Positions 41,917 to 52,914 of a stretch of 64,000 nt of DNA are shown one piece after another (within the stretch, counting starts at the first letter, position 1; the number at the start of each line of letters is the position of its first letter). Source of the DNA: Pectobacterium atrosepticum (lineage in GTDB: Bacteria > Pseudomonadota > Gammaproteobacteria > Enterobacterales > Enterobacteriaceae). The translations under genes and the position numbers were made by a program. Under the pieces are notes generated by a model. The model was not told where the DNA came from. It saw only the letters and a list, made by a program, of their open reading frames with translations, and ran no database searches. The DNA is taken from NCBI GenBank assembly GCA_019056595.1, contig CP036163.1:2232001-2296000 (forward strand), in the 5' to 3' direction.

Positions 41917-43824
41917 ATGATTGTTTTCTCTTCGCTGCAAATTCGACGTGGTGTACGCGTTCTGATCGACAACGCGACAGCAACGGTTAATCCCGGCCAG
42001 AAAGTGGGTCTGGTTGGCAAGAACGGCTGTGGTAAATCTACACTGCTGTCATTACTGAAAGGTGAAATCAGCGCCGACGGTGGTAGCGCGACATTCCCGC
42101 AAAACTGGTCACTGGCCTGGGTCAATCAGGAAACACCTGCATTGAACAAACCCGCGCTGGACTACGTGATTGACGGCGACCGTGAGTTTCGCCAACTGGA
42201 AGCCGCGTTGCAGACCGCCAACGAAGAGAACAACGGCAACGCCATTGCTACGTTGCACGGCAAGCTGGATGCCATTCAAGCCTGGACAATTCAGGCCAGA
42301 GCTTCAAGCCTGCTCAATGGGTTAGGGTTTTCTCAGCCACAGTTGCAACAGCCTGTCAGCGCCTTTTCCGGCGGCTGGCGGATGCGTCTAAACCTGGCAC
42401 AGGCACTGATTTGCCGTTCAGACTTGCTGCTGCTGGATGAACCGACCAACCACCTCGATCTGGATGCCGTTATCTGGCTGGAAAAGTGGCTGAAAAACTA
42501 CGCTGGTACGCTAGTCCTGATCTCGCACGACCGTGATTTCCTCGATCCGGTGGTGACCAAGATTCTGCATATCGAACAGCAGTCGCTCAACGAGTACACC
42601 GGCAACTACTCCTCATTTGAACGCCAGCGTGCCACCCGTCTCGCACAGCAGCAATCGCTCTATGAGCACCAGCAGGAGCGTGTCGCGCACCTGCAAAACT
42701 ACATTGATCGGTTCCGCGCGCAAGCAACCAAAGCCAAGCAGGCCCAAAGCCGGATAAAAATGCTGGAACGTATGGAGATGATTGCGCCAGCGCACGTCGA
42801 TAACCCTTTCCGCTTCAGCTTTCGCACCCCAGAATCGTTGCCCAATCCACTCATGAAGATGGAAAAGGTCAGCGCAGGCTACAACGACAATCTGATTCTC
42901 GAATCCATCAAACTCAATTTAGTGCCGGGTTCCCGCATCGGACTCCTCGGCCATAACGGCGCAGGTAAATCCACGCTGATCAAGCTGCTTGCTGGCACGC
43001 TTGCTCCGCTGAAAGGGGAAATCGGGCTGGCGAAAGGCGTTAAACTCGGTTATTTCGCCCAGCATCAATTGGAGTTCCTGCGTGCGGACGAGTCACCATT
43101 ACAACATCTGGTGCGTCTGGCAGAGCGGGAAACGGAACAGCAGCTGCGCGACTACCTCGGCGGCTTCGGTTTTCAGGGCGACAAAGTCACAGAGATCACC
43201 GAGCGCTTCTCCGGCGGTGAAAAAGCCCGTCTGGTGCTGGCGCTAGTCGTCTGGCAGCGTCCGAATCTCCTGCTGCTCGACGAACCGACCAACCACCTCG
43301 ATCTGGATATGCGTCAGGCGTTGACCGAAGCGTTAATCGATTTTGAAGGCGCGCTGGTTGTCGTCTCGCACGATCGACACCTGATCCGTTCAACCACGGA
43401 CGATCTCTATCTGGTACACGACCAGAAAGTGGAGCCGTTCGATGGTGATTTGGAAGATTACCAACAGTGGCTGGTCGGCCTGCAACGTCAGGAAAATGCG
43501 GCCGATGAAACGCCAAAAGAGAATGTCGCCAACAGTGCGCAGGGTAGAAAAGATCAGAAACGCCGCGAAGCCGAGTTGAGAACACAAACTCAGCCGCTGC
43601 GTAAGCAGATAACCAAGCTTGAGCAGCAGATGGAAAAGCTGGGTGAAACGCTGGCAGCGCTTGAAGCCCGACTGGCGGACAGTGCAATTTACGATATCAG
43701 CCGCAAAGCCGAACTCACCGACTGCCTGCAACAACAAACCAAAGTTAAAATCGAGCTGGAAGATACAGAGATGTCCTGGCTGGACGCGCAGGAACAGCTA
43801 GAACAGATCATGCAGAGCGAATAA
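41917..43824 (+). CDS. yheS: ABC-F family ATPase YheS
   Basis: Soluble ABC-F ATPase thought to act on ribosomes with stalled nascent chains. 635 aa with two ATP-binding domains and no membrane part. First domain: Walker A GLVGKNGCGKST (near 31), signature FSGGWRMRL, Walker B LLLLDEPTNHLDLDAV. Second domain: GLLGHNGAGKST (near 345), FSGGEKARL, LLLLDEPTNHLDLDM. The linker with YIDRFRAQATKAKQAQSR lies between, and a C-terminal coiled coil covers about 535-635. Divergent from kefG. Confidence 0.96.
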   Translation: MIVFSSLQIRRGVRVLIDNATATVNPGQKVGLVGKNGCGKSTLLSLLKGEISADGGSATFPQNWSLAWVNQETPALNKPALDYVIDGDREFRQLEAALQTANEENNGNAIATLHGKLDAIQAWTIQARASSLLNGLGFSQPQLQQPVSAFSGGWRMRLNLAQALICRSDLLLLDEPTNHLDLDAVIWLEKWLKNYAGTLVLISHDRDFLDPVVTKILHIEQQSLNEYTGNYSSFERQRATRLAQQQSLYEHQQERVAHLQNYIDRFRAQATKAKQAQSRIKMLERMEMIAPAHVDNPFRFSFRTPESLPNPLMKMEKVSAGYNDNLILESIKLNLVPGSRIGLLGHNGAGKSTLIKLLAGTLAPLKGEIGLAKGVKLGYFAQHQLEFLRADESPLQHLVRLAERETEQQLRDYLGGFGFQGDKVTEITERFSGGEKARLVLALVVWQRPNLLLLDEPTNHLDLDMRQALTEALIDFEGALVVVSHDRHLIRSTTDDLYLVHDQKVEPFDGDLEDYQQWLVGLQRQENAADETPKENVANSAQGRKDQKRREAELRTQTQPLRKQITKLEQQMEKLGETLAALEARLADSAIYDISRKAELTDCLQQQTKVKIELEDTEMSWLDAQEQLEQIMQSE

Positions 43825-43843
43825 ATTTGGTATGCCTGAAAAG

Positions 43844-43871
43844 AGTCGCGAGCGAAAAACCGCTCGCGACT
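43844..43871. terminator. Hairpin between yheS and the LysE-type gene
   Basis: AGTCGCGAGCG (43844-43854) pairs perfectly with CGCTCGCGACT (43861-43871). Flanking T-tracts are short (TTATC on one side, CTTTTC on the other), so it is a strong stem with only moderate terminator character, placed between convergent genes. Confidence 0.6.
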
Positions 43872-43902
43872 TTATCAATGCAGCATCAACGCAAAATCAG
43901 CA

Positions 43903-44505
43903 TTAATGCCAGATCAATAATACACAGGCAGCGGTCAGAAGCCCCATTGACACATTAAAGATAATCCACGCTTTCTTACTGCGCAGCAGTCGCCCAATCA
44001 TCGTACCAAACCCGAGCCAGATGACACCGGAAACCAGATTCACCAGCACAATCCCGATGCTTATGGCGATGACAGAATGGTTATAGCCCTCACCTGCCAG
44101 ACTAAAGCTGGCAACTGCACCCAGCGCCATTAGCCACGCTTTCGGATTCAGAAATTGCAGCAACCACCCTTGATAAAGCCGTATCGGCTGAGGCGGAGCG
44201 ACGGACGTTTCCAGCCGTTCGTAAGCCGCCGTGGCGATTTTCCACGCCAACCAGAGCAGATAGGCACTACCGAGGACTTTCAGGATAACGTGCAGCGAAG
44301 GATAAATCAGAATCAAACCACCGACGCCGAATGCCACCAGCAGCAAAATGCTCTGCATCCCGAGCATGATGCCGACCATCAGCCACAGTGAACGCATAAA
44401 GCCAAAATTCGCGCCCGAGGTGGTCAGCAGCATATTATTCGGCCCCGGCGTGATGGCTGCTACCCACAAAAACCCCAACATCGAAAGAAATAAACTCAGT
44501 TCCAT
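43903..44505 (-). CDS. LysE/RhtB-family amino acid exporter
   Basis: Predicted inner-membrane efflux protein for amino acids or derivatives. 200 aa from the ATG at 44505 (a longer frame adds 12 residues). Six hydrophobic segments; the N-terminal signature WVAAITPGPNNMLL and LLQFLNPKAWLMALGA are typical of the family. Most like the cysteine/O-acetylserine or neutral amino acid branches, but the substrate cannot be assigned. It is an insertion relative to E. coli, where yheS and yheT are neighbours. Confidence 0.9.
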   Translation of the reverse strand: MELSLFLSMLGFLWVAAITPGPNNMLLTTSGANFGFMRSLWLMVGIMLGMQSILLLVAFGVGGLILIYPSLHVILKVLGSAYLLWLAWKIATAAYERLETSVAPPQPIRLYQGWLLQFLNPKAWLMALGAVASFSLAGEGYNHSVIAISIGIVLVNLVSGVIWLGFGTMIGRLLRSKKAWIIFNVSMGLLTAACVLLIWH

Positions 44506-44611
44506 TATTTGTGGGCGCTCCTGACCCAAATGTCGTACCAACTGGCAGCATTGAAGCTAACAGTGTGATATTGATCGTACAAGAGCCGACAACAAGATTT
44601 TCATATCCTTT

Positions 44612-45631
44612 ATGCATGACCATTTTCGTCCGCTGAGCGGCGCCCATAATCCGCATCTGCAAACGCTATTGCCGCGTCTGATTCGCCGTCACGCACAGTT
44701 CTCACCAGTCTGGCAAGCGCTCGAATTACCAGACGGTGATTTCGTCGATCTAGCGTGGAGCGAAGCGCCCGAGAAGGCTCGGCATAAACCGCGCGTAGTG
44801 CTGTTTCACGGATTAGAAGGCAGCTTTCATAGCCCCTACGCCCACGGCCTATTACACGCCTGCAAACAGCGCGGATGGCTGGCCGTCATCATGCATTTTC
44901 GCGGGTGTAGCGGTAAGCCCAACCGGATGAAGCGTATTTATCATTCAGGAGAAACCAGCGATGCCAGCTATTTTCTGCACTGGATGCAAGAGACGCTGGG
45001 CGAAGTTCCTACCGCCGCCATCGGCATTTCTCTCGGCGGCAACATGCTGGCCTATCTGCTCGGTGAGCAGGGCGAAGCCTGTTCTCTGTCCGCCGCCGTC
45101 ATTGTTTCCGCCCCCTTGATGCTCGAACCCTGTAGCCGTCGAATGGAACAAGGCTTCTCGCGCGTCTATCAGCACTACCTGCTGCGCCTATTGAAACAAA
45201 ACGCCGGTCGCAAGCTGGCGGCTTATCCAGATACGCTGCCAATTCAGTTGCCGCAGTTGAAGAGAATCCGCCAGCTACGGGAGTTTGATGACATCATCAC
45301 CTCACGTATCCACGGCTTTCGTGATGCCGCTGACTACTATCGACGCTGTAGCGCCCTGCCGCTGTTACCTCACATACGCAAGCCGCTGCTGATCATCCAT
45401 GCGAAGGACGATCCTTTCATGACACCGGAGGTCATTCCCGATCTGTCGCAGTTACCGTCTAATATTGAGTATCAGCTAACGGAACACGGCGGGCATGTCG
45501 GCTTCGTCGGTGGAACATTGCTGAAACCGGAAATGTGGCTGGAACAGCGCATTCCCAATTGGCTTAGTCCATTTTTGGACCACGCCACCGGTTCTTTTTA
45601 TTCAGAAACAATTTTTACTCAGGAAACATAG
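44612..45631 (+). CDS. yheT: Alpha/beta hydrolase YheT
   Basis: Predicted serine hydrolase of the AB hydrolase-4 family, substrate unknown. 339 aa. The nucleophile elbow is GISLGGNML (near 139-147); the oxyanion segment is [16 protein letters not shown]; acid and histidine are in HAKDDPFM and EHGGHVGF. The N-terminus has the conserved [11 protein letters not shown]. First gene of yheT-yheU-prkB; divergent from the LysE-type gene. The SD before this ATG is weak. Confidence 0.94.
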   Translation: MHDHFRPLSGAHNPHLQTLLPRLIRRHAQFSPVWQALELPDGDFVDLAWSEAPEKARHKPRVVLFHGLEGSFHSPYAHGLLHACKQRGWLAVIMHFRGCSGKPNRMKRIYHSGETSDASYFLHWMQETLGEVPTAAIGISLGGNMLAYLLGEQGEACSLSAAVIVSAPLMLEPCSRRMEQGFSRVYQHYLLRLLKQNAGRKLAAYPDTLPIQLPQLKRIRQLREFDDIITSRIHGFRDAADYYRRCSALPLLPHIRKPLLIIHAKDDPFMTPEVIPDLSQLPSNIEYQLTEHGGHVGFVGGTLLKPEMWLEQRIPNWLSPFLDHATGSFYSETIFTQET

Positions 45632-45632
45632 C

Positions 45633-45869
45633 GTGATTATTCCCTGGCAACAGCTCGATCCAGAAACGCTGGATAGCATCATTGAATCTTTCGTCCTGCG
45701 GGAAGGCACTGATTACGGCGAACAGGAGCGCTCGCTGGCGCAGAAAGTAGAAGATATCCGCAGCCAACTCCAATCTGGCGAGGTCGTTTTGGTGTGGTCT
45801 GAGTTACATGAAACGCTAAACATTATGCCGCGCAGCCAGCTCAATGCCGGAGGACATGCCCCTTATTGA
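45633..45869 (+). CDS. yheU: YheU family protein
   Basis: Small conserved protein of unknown function, 78 aa. GTG start at 45633, two bases after the yheT stop and behind AGGAAA, giving [20 protein letters not shown]. The [15 protein letters not shown] end matches the family, with a short extra tail. Confidence 0.93.
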   Translation: MIIPWQQLDPETLDSIIESFVLREGTDYGEQERSLAQKVEDIRSQLQSGEVVLVWSELHETLNIMPRSQLNAGGHAPY

Positions 45870-45993
45870 GCATGGCGAAAGGCGTGAAAGAGCGCGCCAA
45901 ACATGCTAACAATGAGAGCAATTACGTCATTTTTGAGAATGCGCGCAGGCTTTCAGCCTATGCGGGCATCGCGATCACGGAGTCACGCACCTT

Positions 45994-46863
45994 ATGTCAC
46001 ATCAGCATCCGATTATTGCAGTTACGGGTTCCAGTGGAGCGGGAACCACGACCACCAGTCTGGCTTTCCGTAAGATTTTCCAACAATTCGACCTGCGCGC
46101 AGCCCAGTTGGAAGGTGACAGCTTTCACCGCTATACCCGCCCAGAAATGGATATGGCGATTCGTAAAGCGCGTGATTTAGGACGACACATCAGCTATTTC
46201 GGCCCAGAAGCGAATGACTTCAGCCTGCTGGAACAATCGTTTATCGAATATGGCCTGCACGGACACGGCCAGACGCGTAAATACCTTCATACTTACGATG
46301 AAGCCATTCCTTATAATCAGGTTCCTGGGACATTTACGCCGTGGGAACCGATGCCGGAACCTACCGATATCCTGTTCTATGAGGGATTGCACGGTGGCAT
46401 AGTCACCGATCAAAACGACGTGGCACAGCATGTCGATTTGCTCGTCGGCGTAGTACCGATCGTCAATTTGGAGTGGATTCAAAAGCTGATTCGTGACGTC
46501 AATGAGCGCGGCCACTCGCGTGAAGCGGTAATGGATTCCGTTGTCCGCTCCATGGAAGACTACATCACCTATATCACGCCGCAGTTCTCTCGCACCCATA
46601 TCAACTTCCAGCGCGTACCAACCGTGGACACCTCCAACCCGTTCGCTGCCAAGTCGATTCCCTCACTGGATGAAAGTTTCGTCGTCATCCACTTTCAGGG
46701 ATTAGATAATATTGATTACCCCTATCTGCTCGCCATGTTGCAGGGCTCGTTTATTTCTCACATCAATACGTTAGTCGTTCCCGGCGGGAAAATGGGGCTG
46801 GCAATGGAATTAATCATGGCACCGCTGGTGCAGCGGTTGATAGAAGGGAAAACGATCGAATAA
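45994..46863 (+). CDS. prkB: Phosphoribulokinase-like protein PrkB
   Basis: Cytosolic P-loop kinase of the phosphoribulokinase/uridine kinase family; the true substrate in enterobacteria is not known and there is no Calvin cycle context here. 289 aa as in E. coli. P loop GSSGAGTTTT at residues 12-21; EGDSFHRYTRPEMDMAIRKA follows; then FYEGLHGG near 128-136. It ends the yheT-yheU-prkB set, 124 bases after yheU. Confidence 0.94.
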   Translation: MSHQHPIIAVTGSSGAGTTTTSLAFRKIFQQFDLRAAQLEGDSFHRYTRPEMDMAIRKARDLGRHISYFGPEANDFSLLEQSFIEYGLHGHGQTRKYLHTYDEAIPYNQVPGTFTPWEPMPEPTDILFYEGLHGGIVTDQNDVAQHVDLLVGVVPIVNLEWIQKLIRDVNERGHSREAVMDSVVRSMEDYITYITPQFSRTHINFQRVPTVDTSNPFAAKSIPSLDESFVVIHFQGLDNIDYPYLLAMLQGSFISHINTLVVPGGKMGLAMELIMAPLVQRLIEGKTIE

Positions 46864-46966
46864 CCGACACTGAGCACGGCAAGACGTGCCAAGAGGATAA
46901 TGCCAATCGTTTAAGCATCGAGATACACGGGCTTAAGCGACCAGCATTAATGCTCAGAGAAAGGAA

Positions 46967-47374
46967 TTACGGCAGTATTCTAATTTCGTGACTGTGCGTC
47001 ACTTCAACGGCTTTGCCCAGCATCAATGCCACAGAGCAGTATTTTTCCGCTGACAGCTCGACAGCCCGCTCGACAGCTTTATCGGTCAGCCCTTTCCCCG
47101 TCACGATAAAATGCAGATTGATATGGGTAAATAAGCGCGGCGCTTCAGACCGACGCTCTGAGGTTAATTTCACCTCACAATCCGCCACATCGTTACGGCC
47201 CTTTTGCAGAATCGACACCACATCAATCGCGCTGCATCCCCCTACGGACATCAACACCATTTCCATCGGACTGGGCGCTTTATCGCCAGAATTACCGTCC
47301 ATCAATACCTGATGTCCTGATGCGGATTCGCCCAAAAACGTTAAGCCTTCAACCCATTTTACCCGAGCCTGCAT
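46967..47374 (-). CDS. yhfA: OsmC family protein YhfA
   Basis: OsmC-fold protein, possibly a hydroperoxide reductase, 135 aa. The two conserved cysteines are in GGCSAIDVVSIL (near 48) and EKYCSVALML (near 113), intact. Divergent from crp, as in E. coli. Confidence 0.94.
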   Translation of the reverse strand: MQARVKWVEGLTFLGESASGHQVLMDGNSGDKAPSPMEMVLMSVGGCSAIDVVSILQKGRNDVADCEVKLTSERRSEAPRLFTHINLHFIVTGKGLTDKAVERAVELSAEKYCSVALMLGKAVEVTHSHEIRILP

Positions 47375-47748
47375 GATGTCTCTCCACTAAAATTTTTTTG
47401 AAAATTTATACCGTTACTGTACAAAAACCAGCGTTAATCAGAGCTTTGTCATGCTGAAGCGAGACAACACAAGACACATCCTTAAAGCTGTGTTAAAACG
47501 AAAATAGAATAGACCTTTTCTGGACAAACCCAGAAACGAAGAAGATGATGACGTAGCCAGAAATACCCAGCCACGTTTACGGTGCGGCAAAGCAGCAACC
47601 GAAAAACCAAGGGTACAGTGGTTCCAGTATATTCCCTGACGTCATTCTGCCTAGACTGAATTTTATTTTTTTAGCAGTTAAACACGCCGTACAGGGAACT
47701 CTGACCCCTGTAATTTGCGCAGTGAATTACAACAGAGGATGATAGCGA
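47375..47748. other. yhfA-crp divergent regulatory region
   Basis: 374 bases without a gene. A candidate crp promoter is TTAAAG (47482-47487) and TAGAAT (47505-47510), 17 bases apart on the plus strand; this would give a leader of about 230 bases. In E. coli, crp is autoregulated by CRP from a long leader and a divergent transcript. I see no full CRP consensus site here, but have not scored it computationally. GAGGAT before the crp ATG serves as SD. Confidence 0.5.
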
Positions 47749-48381
47749 ATGGTTCTCGGCAAACCGCAGACAGACCCGACTCTCGAATGGTTCCTTTCCC
47801 ATTGTCATATCCACAAGTATCCATCGAAGAGCACGCTGATTCACCAAGGTGAAAAAGCAGAAACGCTTTACTACATCGTGAAAGGCTCTGTCGCAGTGCT
47901 AATCAAAGATGAAGAAGGCAAGGAAATGATTCTTTCCTACCTCAATCAGGGCGATTTTATTGGTGAGCTCGGCCTGTTTGAAGAAGGTCAGGAACGCAGT
48001 GCTTGGGTTCGGGCAAAAACCGCCTGTGAAGTGGCTGAAATTTCTTATAAAAAATTCCGCCAGCTCATTCAAGTTAACCCAGATATCCTCATGCGTCTGT
48101 CTGCACAAATGGCAAACAGACTTCAGATTACCTCAGAAAAAGTCGGCAACCTCGCCTTCCTTGATGTAACTGGCCGTATCGCCCAAACATTACTCAACCT
48201 GGCAAAACAACCTGATGCCATGACGCATCCAGATGGCATGCAAATTAAAATTACCCGTCAGGAAATTGGGCAAATCGTTGGCTGCTCGCGTGAAACCGTG
48301 GGCCGCATTCTGAAAATGTTAGAAGACCAGAACCTGATCTCTGCGCACGGTAAAACGATTGTCGTTTACGGCACTCGCTAA
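47749..48381 (+). CDS. crp: cAMP receptor protein CRP
   Basis: Global transcription regulator activated by cAMP. 210 aa, collinear with E. coli CRP over its whole length. cAMP pocket [15 protein letters not shown]; dimer helix; recognition helix-turn-helix [19 protein letters not shown] near 169-187. In Dickeya and Pectobacterium, CRP is a main activator of pectate lyase genes, and the pel cluster is only about 3 kb away. E. coli yhfK, which follows crp, is absent here. Confidence 0.99.
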   Translation: MVLGKPQTDPTLEWFLSHCHIHKYPSKSTLIHQGEKAETLYYIVKGSVAVLIKDEEGKEMILSYLNQGDFIGELGLFEEGQERSAWVRAKTACEVAEISYKKFRQLIQVNPDILMRLSAQMANRLQITSEKVGNLAFLDVTGRIAQTLLNLAKQPDAMTHPDGMQIKITRQEIGQIVGCSRETVGRILKMLEDQNLISAHGKTIVVYGTR

Positions 48382-48404
48382 ACCCCTGTCGCGATACCCT
48401 ACCA

Positions 48405-48442
48405 ATAAAAAAGCGTGAAGCCTCGGCCTCACGCTTTTTTTT
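48405..48442. terminator. Bidirectional terminator between crp and argD
   Basis: AAGCGTGA (48411-48418) pairs with TCACGCTT (48429-48436); A run before and T run after. Confidence 0.9.
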
Positions 48443-48508
48443 ATCGCACAATGCTTATCACAAAAAAATGGTTTATCAAATAACGGTTTATCACAAAATA
48501 ACGTGAAC

Positions 48509-49855
<1,347 letters not shown>

Positions 49856-50431
49856 TTAAATTTTAAGGAAATTATCCAAAAGCTGATGCCCTTGCTGACT
49901 GAGAATACTCTCTGGATGGAACTGCACGCCTTCCAGCGGCAATGAGCGATGGCGTATCCCCATAATCTCGTCACGCTGTCCTTCATATTCGCTCCAGGCT
50001 GTGACCTCAAAGCAATCAGGTAGCGAAGCGGAATCAATGATGAGTGAATGATAGCGGGTGACCGTCAAAGGCTGAGCCAGCCCAGTGAAAACCCCCGTAT
50101 CGCTGTGCGCAATCGCTGAGGTCTTCCCGTGCATGACCTGTCGTGCCCGCACCACACGTGCGCCGAACGCCTGCCCCATAGTCTGATGGCCAAGGCACAC
50201 ACCCAAAATAGGCAATTTATCGGCAAAGTGACGAATAACAGCCAGTGAAATACCTGCCTCATCTGGCGTACAGGGGCCCGGAGAAATCACCAATCGCTCA
50301 GGCGCAAGCAGCTCAATCTCACGCAGTGTCAGTTCATCATTACGCTTCACCACAACCTGTGCGCCAAGCTCACAAAAATATTGGTAAAGGTTGTAGGTAA
50401 AGGAGTCGTAGTTATCGATAATTAGCAGCAT
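49856..50431 (-). CDS. pabA: Aminodeoxychorismate synthase glutamine amidotransferase
   Basis: Glutaminase subunit that supplies ammonia to PabB in folate synthesis. 191 aa from the ATG at 50431 ([19 protein letters not shown]); an ATG two codons earlier is possible, and the longer frame to 50539 is not family-like. Class I amidotransferase triad: C near 80 in [13 protein letters not shown] and the HPES motif in [10 protein letters not shown] near the end. It marks the left edge of the pel insertion; E. coli fic and yhfG are missing on this side. Confidence 0.95.
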   Translation of the reverse strand: MLLIIDNYDSFTYNLYQYFCELGAQVVVKRNDELTLREIELLAPERLVISPGPCTPDEAGISLAVIRHFADKLPILGVCLGHQTMGQAFGARVVRARQVMHGKTSAIAHSDTGVFTGLAQPLTVTRYHSLIIDSASLPDCFEVTAWSEYEGQRDEIMGIRHRSLPLEGVQFHPESILSQQGHQLLDNFLKI

Positions 50432-50768
50432 AGTCATTGCACAGTTAGTCGGAAAAGCCGTACTAACATACATGAAATTCGCGTCAGGCACCCAGCCCTT
50501 GTCACCCGCAAAAACAAATAGCTCACCATTTCTACGCAATAAATTAGCACGATAATAATTATACAGATCACAAATGATTTATTTCTACAACAAACACCTT
50601 TATTAATAGGTAACCTTTATTATTTACCCCCTATAAAAACCGATTTTTCTGAAATCATTTTTAACAAAAAAAATAATAAATACAAATTCCTCATGAATTA
50701 ATTACGTTTTTTAAATTTGCCTGGTTAGTTCACGGGATTTATCTTTTTAAGTGGTAGTTTTTTTAAAT

Positions 50769-50784
50769 TTTGACGGCGATCACA
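50769..50784 (+). promoter_or_regulatory. Candidate CRP site upstream of pelA
   Basis: TTTGA-CGGCGA-TCACA matches nine of ten informative bases of TGTGA-N6-TCACA. It lies 338 bases upstream of the pelA ATG; a comparable half-site lies at similar distance before pelB and pelC. Confidence 0.5.
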
Positions 50785-51036
50785 ATTGCTTCATAGCGAA
50801 TAACCCTGACGTATAAAACGGATAATAAATAAAGAATCCAGATTGAAATAGCAAATTTTAAAAAACACAACCACATGAATTTAAAGGATTTAAATAGAAA
50901 TCAGTTTCTATTTAAAAGAAATAAACACAAAACATCTCAGTTGTCCTCTGTTATTTCATTAATATATTTAATGCCCCATCTTGTATTGTTTATTTTTTCT
51001 GTTAACACTTAGCTCGGCTTTATAGACAAACCTTAA

Positions 51037-51053
51037 TTTCATTTTTGTTGAAA
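51037..51053. promoter_or_regulatory. pelA copy of the shared pel promoter palindrome
   Basis: TTTCATTTTTGTTGAAA, about 70 bases upstream of pelA. The same element occurs before pelB and pelC. TTTCA/TGAAA half-sites recall KdgR operators, though the half-site order is reversed compared with the published consensus. Confidence 0.5.
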
Positions 51054-51122
51054 CAGCCATTTTATTACACAGGGTGTGTAGTGATAAATACCCAAAAAAT
51101 TCTATGTCAAGGAGAGTACACA

Positions 51123-52247
51123 ATGAAATACCTACTGCCTTCTGCAGCCGCTGGGCTGTTGCTGCTCGCAGCCCAACCGACAATGGCGGCAAACACGGGA
51201 GGTTATGCCACCACTGACGGCGGCGACGTTTCCGGCGCTGTGAAAAAAACCGCACGCTCTTTGCAAGAGATCGTCGATATCATTGAGGCAGCGAAAAAAG
51301 ATTCAAGCGGTAAAGTCGTCAAAGGTGGAGCCTTCCCGCTCGTGATTACCTATAACGGTAATGAAGATGCGCTGATCAAAGCGGCTGAAGCCAATATCTG
51401 TGGCCAATGGAGCAAAGATCCACGCGGTGTAGAAATCAAAGAGTTTACCAAAGGGATCACCATCCTCGGTACCAATGGGTCTTCTGCTAACTTCGGCATC
51501 TGGGTGGTTAACTCTTCGAATGTTGTCGTGCGTAATATGCGCTTCGGCTATATGCCGGGTGGCGCAAAAGATGGCGATGCTATCCGTATTGATAACTCAC
51601 CAAACGTCTGGATCGACCACAACGAGATCTTCGCTAAGAACTTCGAATGCGCCGGTACGCCAGACAACGACACCACTTTTGAATCGGCTGTCGATATCAA
51701 GAAAGCCTCAACCAACGTCACGGTATCGTACAACTTTATCCATGGCGTGAAAAAGGTGGGTTTGAGCGGTTCAAGCAACACGGATACGGGTCGTAACCTG
51801 ACTTATCATCACAATATTTACAGCGATGTTAACTCACGTCTGCCGCTGCAACGTGGTGGTCAGGTGCATGCTTATAACAACCTGTATGACGGCATCAAAA
51901 GTTCAGGTTTTAACGTCCGTCAGAAAGGGATCGCGCTGATCGAAAGCAACTGGTTCGAAAATGCACTCAACCCAGTAACTGCACGTAATGACGACTCCAA
52001 CTTCGGTACCTGGGAACTGCGTAACAACAACATCACCAGCCCGTCTGATTTTGCTAAATACAAAATCACCTGGGGTAAACCATCCACACCGCACATCAAT
52101 GCGGATGACTGGAAGAGCACCGGCAAATTCCCTGCAGTCTCGTATAACTACTCCCCAGTTTCCGCACAGTGCGTGAAGGATAAACTGGCGAACTATGCTG
52201 GCGTAGGTAAAAATCAGGCAGTACTGACAGCAGCCAACTGTAAATAA
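51123..52247 (+). CDS. pelA: Secreted pectate lyase, PL1 family (first of three)
   Basis: Extracellular calcium-dependent lyase that cleaves polygalacturonate of plant cell walls by beta-elimination. 374 aa from the ATG at 51123 behind AAGGAG; 26 upstream in-frame residues are not coding. Signal peptide of 22 residues (MKYLLPSAAAGLLLLAAQ..TMA) for Sec export, then type II (Out) secretion as known for this family. PL1 hallmarks: VWIDHNEIFA near 160-170, calcium-ligand acidic residues around DNDTTFESAVD, and the catalytic-arginine motif RLPLQR near 240. Gene letter assigned by order in the cluster. Own promoter and terminator. Confidence 0.95.
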   Translation: MKYLLPSAAAGLLLLAAQPTMAANTGGYATTDGGDVSGAVKKTARSLQEIVDIIEAAKKDSSGKVVKGGAFPLVITYNGNEDALIKAAEANICGQWSKDPRGVEIKEFTKGITILGTNGSSANFGIWVVNSSNVVVRNMRFGYMPGGAKDGDAIRIDNSPNVWIDHNEIFAKNFECAGTPDNDTTFESAVDIKKASTNVTVSYNFIHGVKKVGLSGSSNTDTGRNLTYHHNIYSDVNSRLPLQRGGQVHAYNNLYDGIKSSGFNVRQKGIALIESNWFENALNPVTARNDDSNFGTWELRNNNITSPSDFAKYKITWGKPSTPHINADDWKSTGKFPAVSYNYSPVSAQCVKDKLANYAGVGKNQAVLTAANCK

Positions 52248-52290
52248 ACGCGTAAATCCCGACGCATTCACTCTGCGCCGGGTTCTTCCT

Positions 52291-52320
52291 GAGCGAGCTG
52301 TTTAGGCTCGCTCATTTTTT
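52291..52320 (+). terminator. pelA terminator
   Basis: GAGCGAGC (52291-52298) pairs with GCTCGCTC (52306-52313), followed by ATTTTTT. Similar GCGAG/CTCGC stems end pelB and pelC. Confidence 0.9.
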
Positions 52321-52700
52321 ACAGCACATAGAGATTAATAATAATTATTTCTTAACAAACTAAAATTCAATATAAAATTAACCCATAACCAAAATTTAAT
52401 ACGCCTGTGATATTATATTTTGGCTTAAGCTGAATTATTTACGTTAGTCTCAGCGCTCACAGCAAGAATAGTAGCCATTTAAAATCAAATAGATAAAGAA
52501 ACCAGAATAAATCGACTATCCATTTAAATAATAACCTACTGATTTTCAATTACTTTAAAGGAATATCGTTTCCTATAAAGTCCAAATAATCCAATCATCA
52601 GCATTACAAAATGTTTCCACCGTAATACATTTAACATTTCACCCTTGAATTGAACTTATTTTTTGACCACACTCCCCTTGGTTTTTCATCAAAATTGATG

Positions 52701-52717
52701 ATTCATTTTTGTTGAAA
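52701..52717. promoter_or_regulatory. pelB copy of the shared pel promoter palindrome
   Basis: ATTCATTTTTGTTGAAA, differing by one base from the pelA copy. Here it lies about 200 bases from the start codon because a repeat element separates them. Confidence 0.5.
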
Positions 52718-52723
52718 AATGTG

Positions 52724-52849
<126 letters not shown>

Positions 52850-52914
52850 ATGTGACATCGGGCATATGGAGCGATAAATGCCCATGAAAATTCTATTCCA
52901 AGGAGACAGTCATA

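Larger units (their letters stand above)
50432..51122. other. AT-rich pelA upstream region
   Basis: 691 bases between divergent pabA and pelA with no credible gene. It contains a CRP-like site at 50769-50784, the shared pel palindrome at 51037-51053, and a possible -10 (TATTAC near 51063). Long AT-rich upstream regions are usual for pel genes, which bind many regulators (CRP, KdgR, H-NS, PecT/HexA types). Confidence 0.6.

Noticed and set aside
45866-46180. 104-codon plus-strand frame between yheU and prkB
   Set aside because: Two thirds of it overlap prkB in another frame; the product has no family features. The 124-base gap itself shows nothing else.
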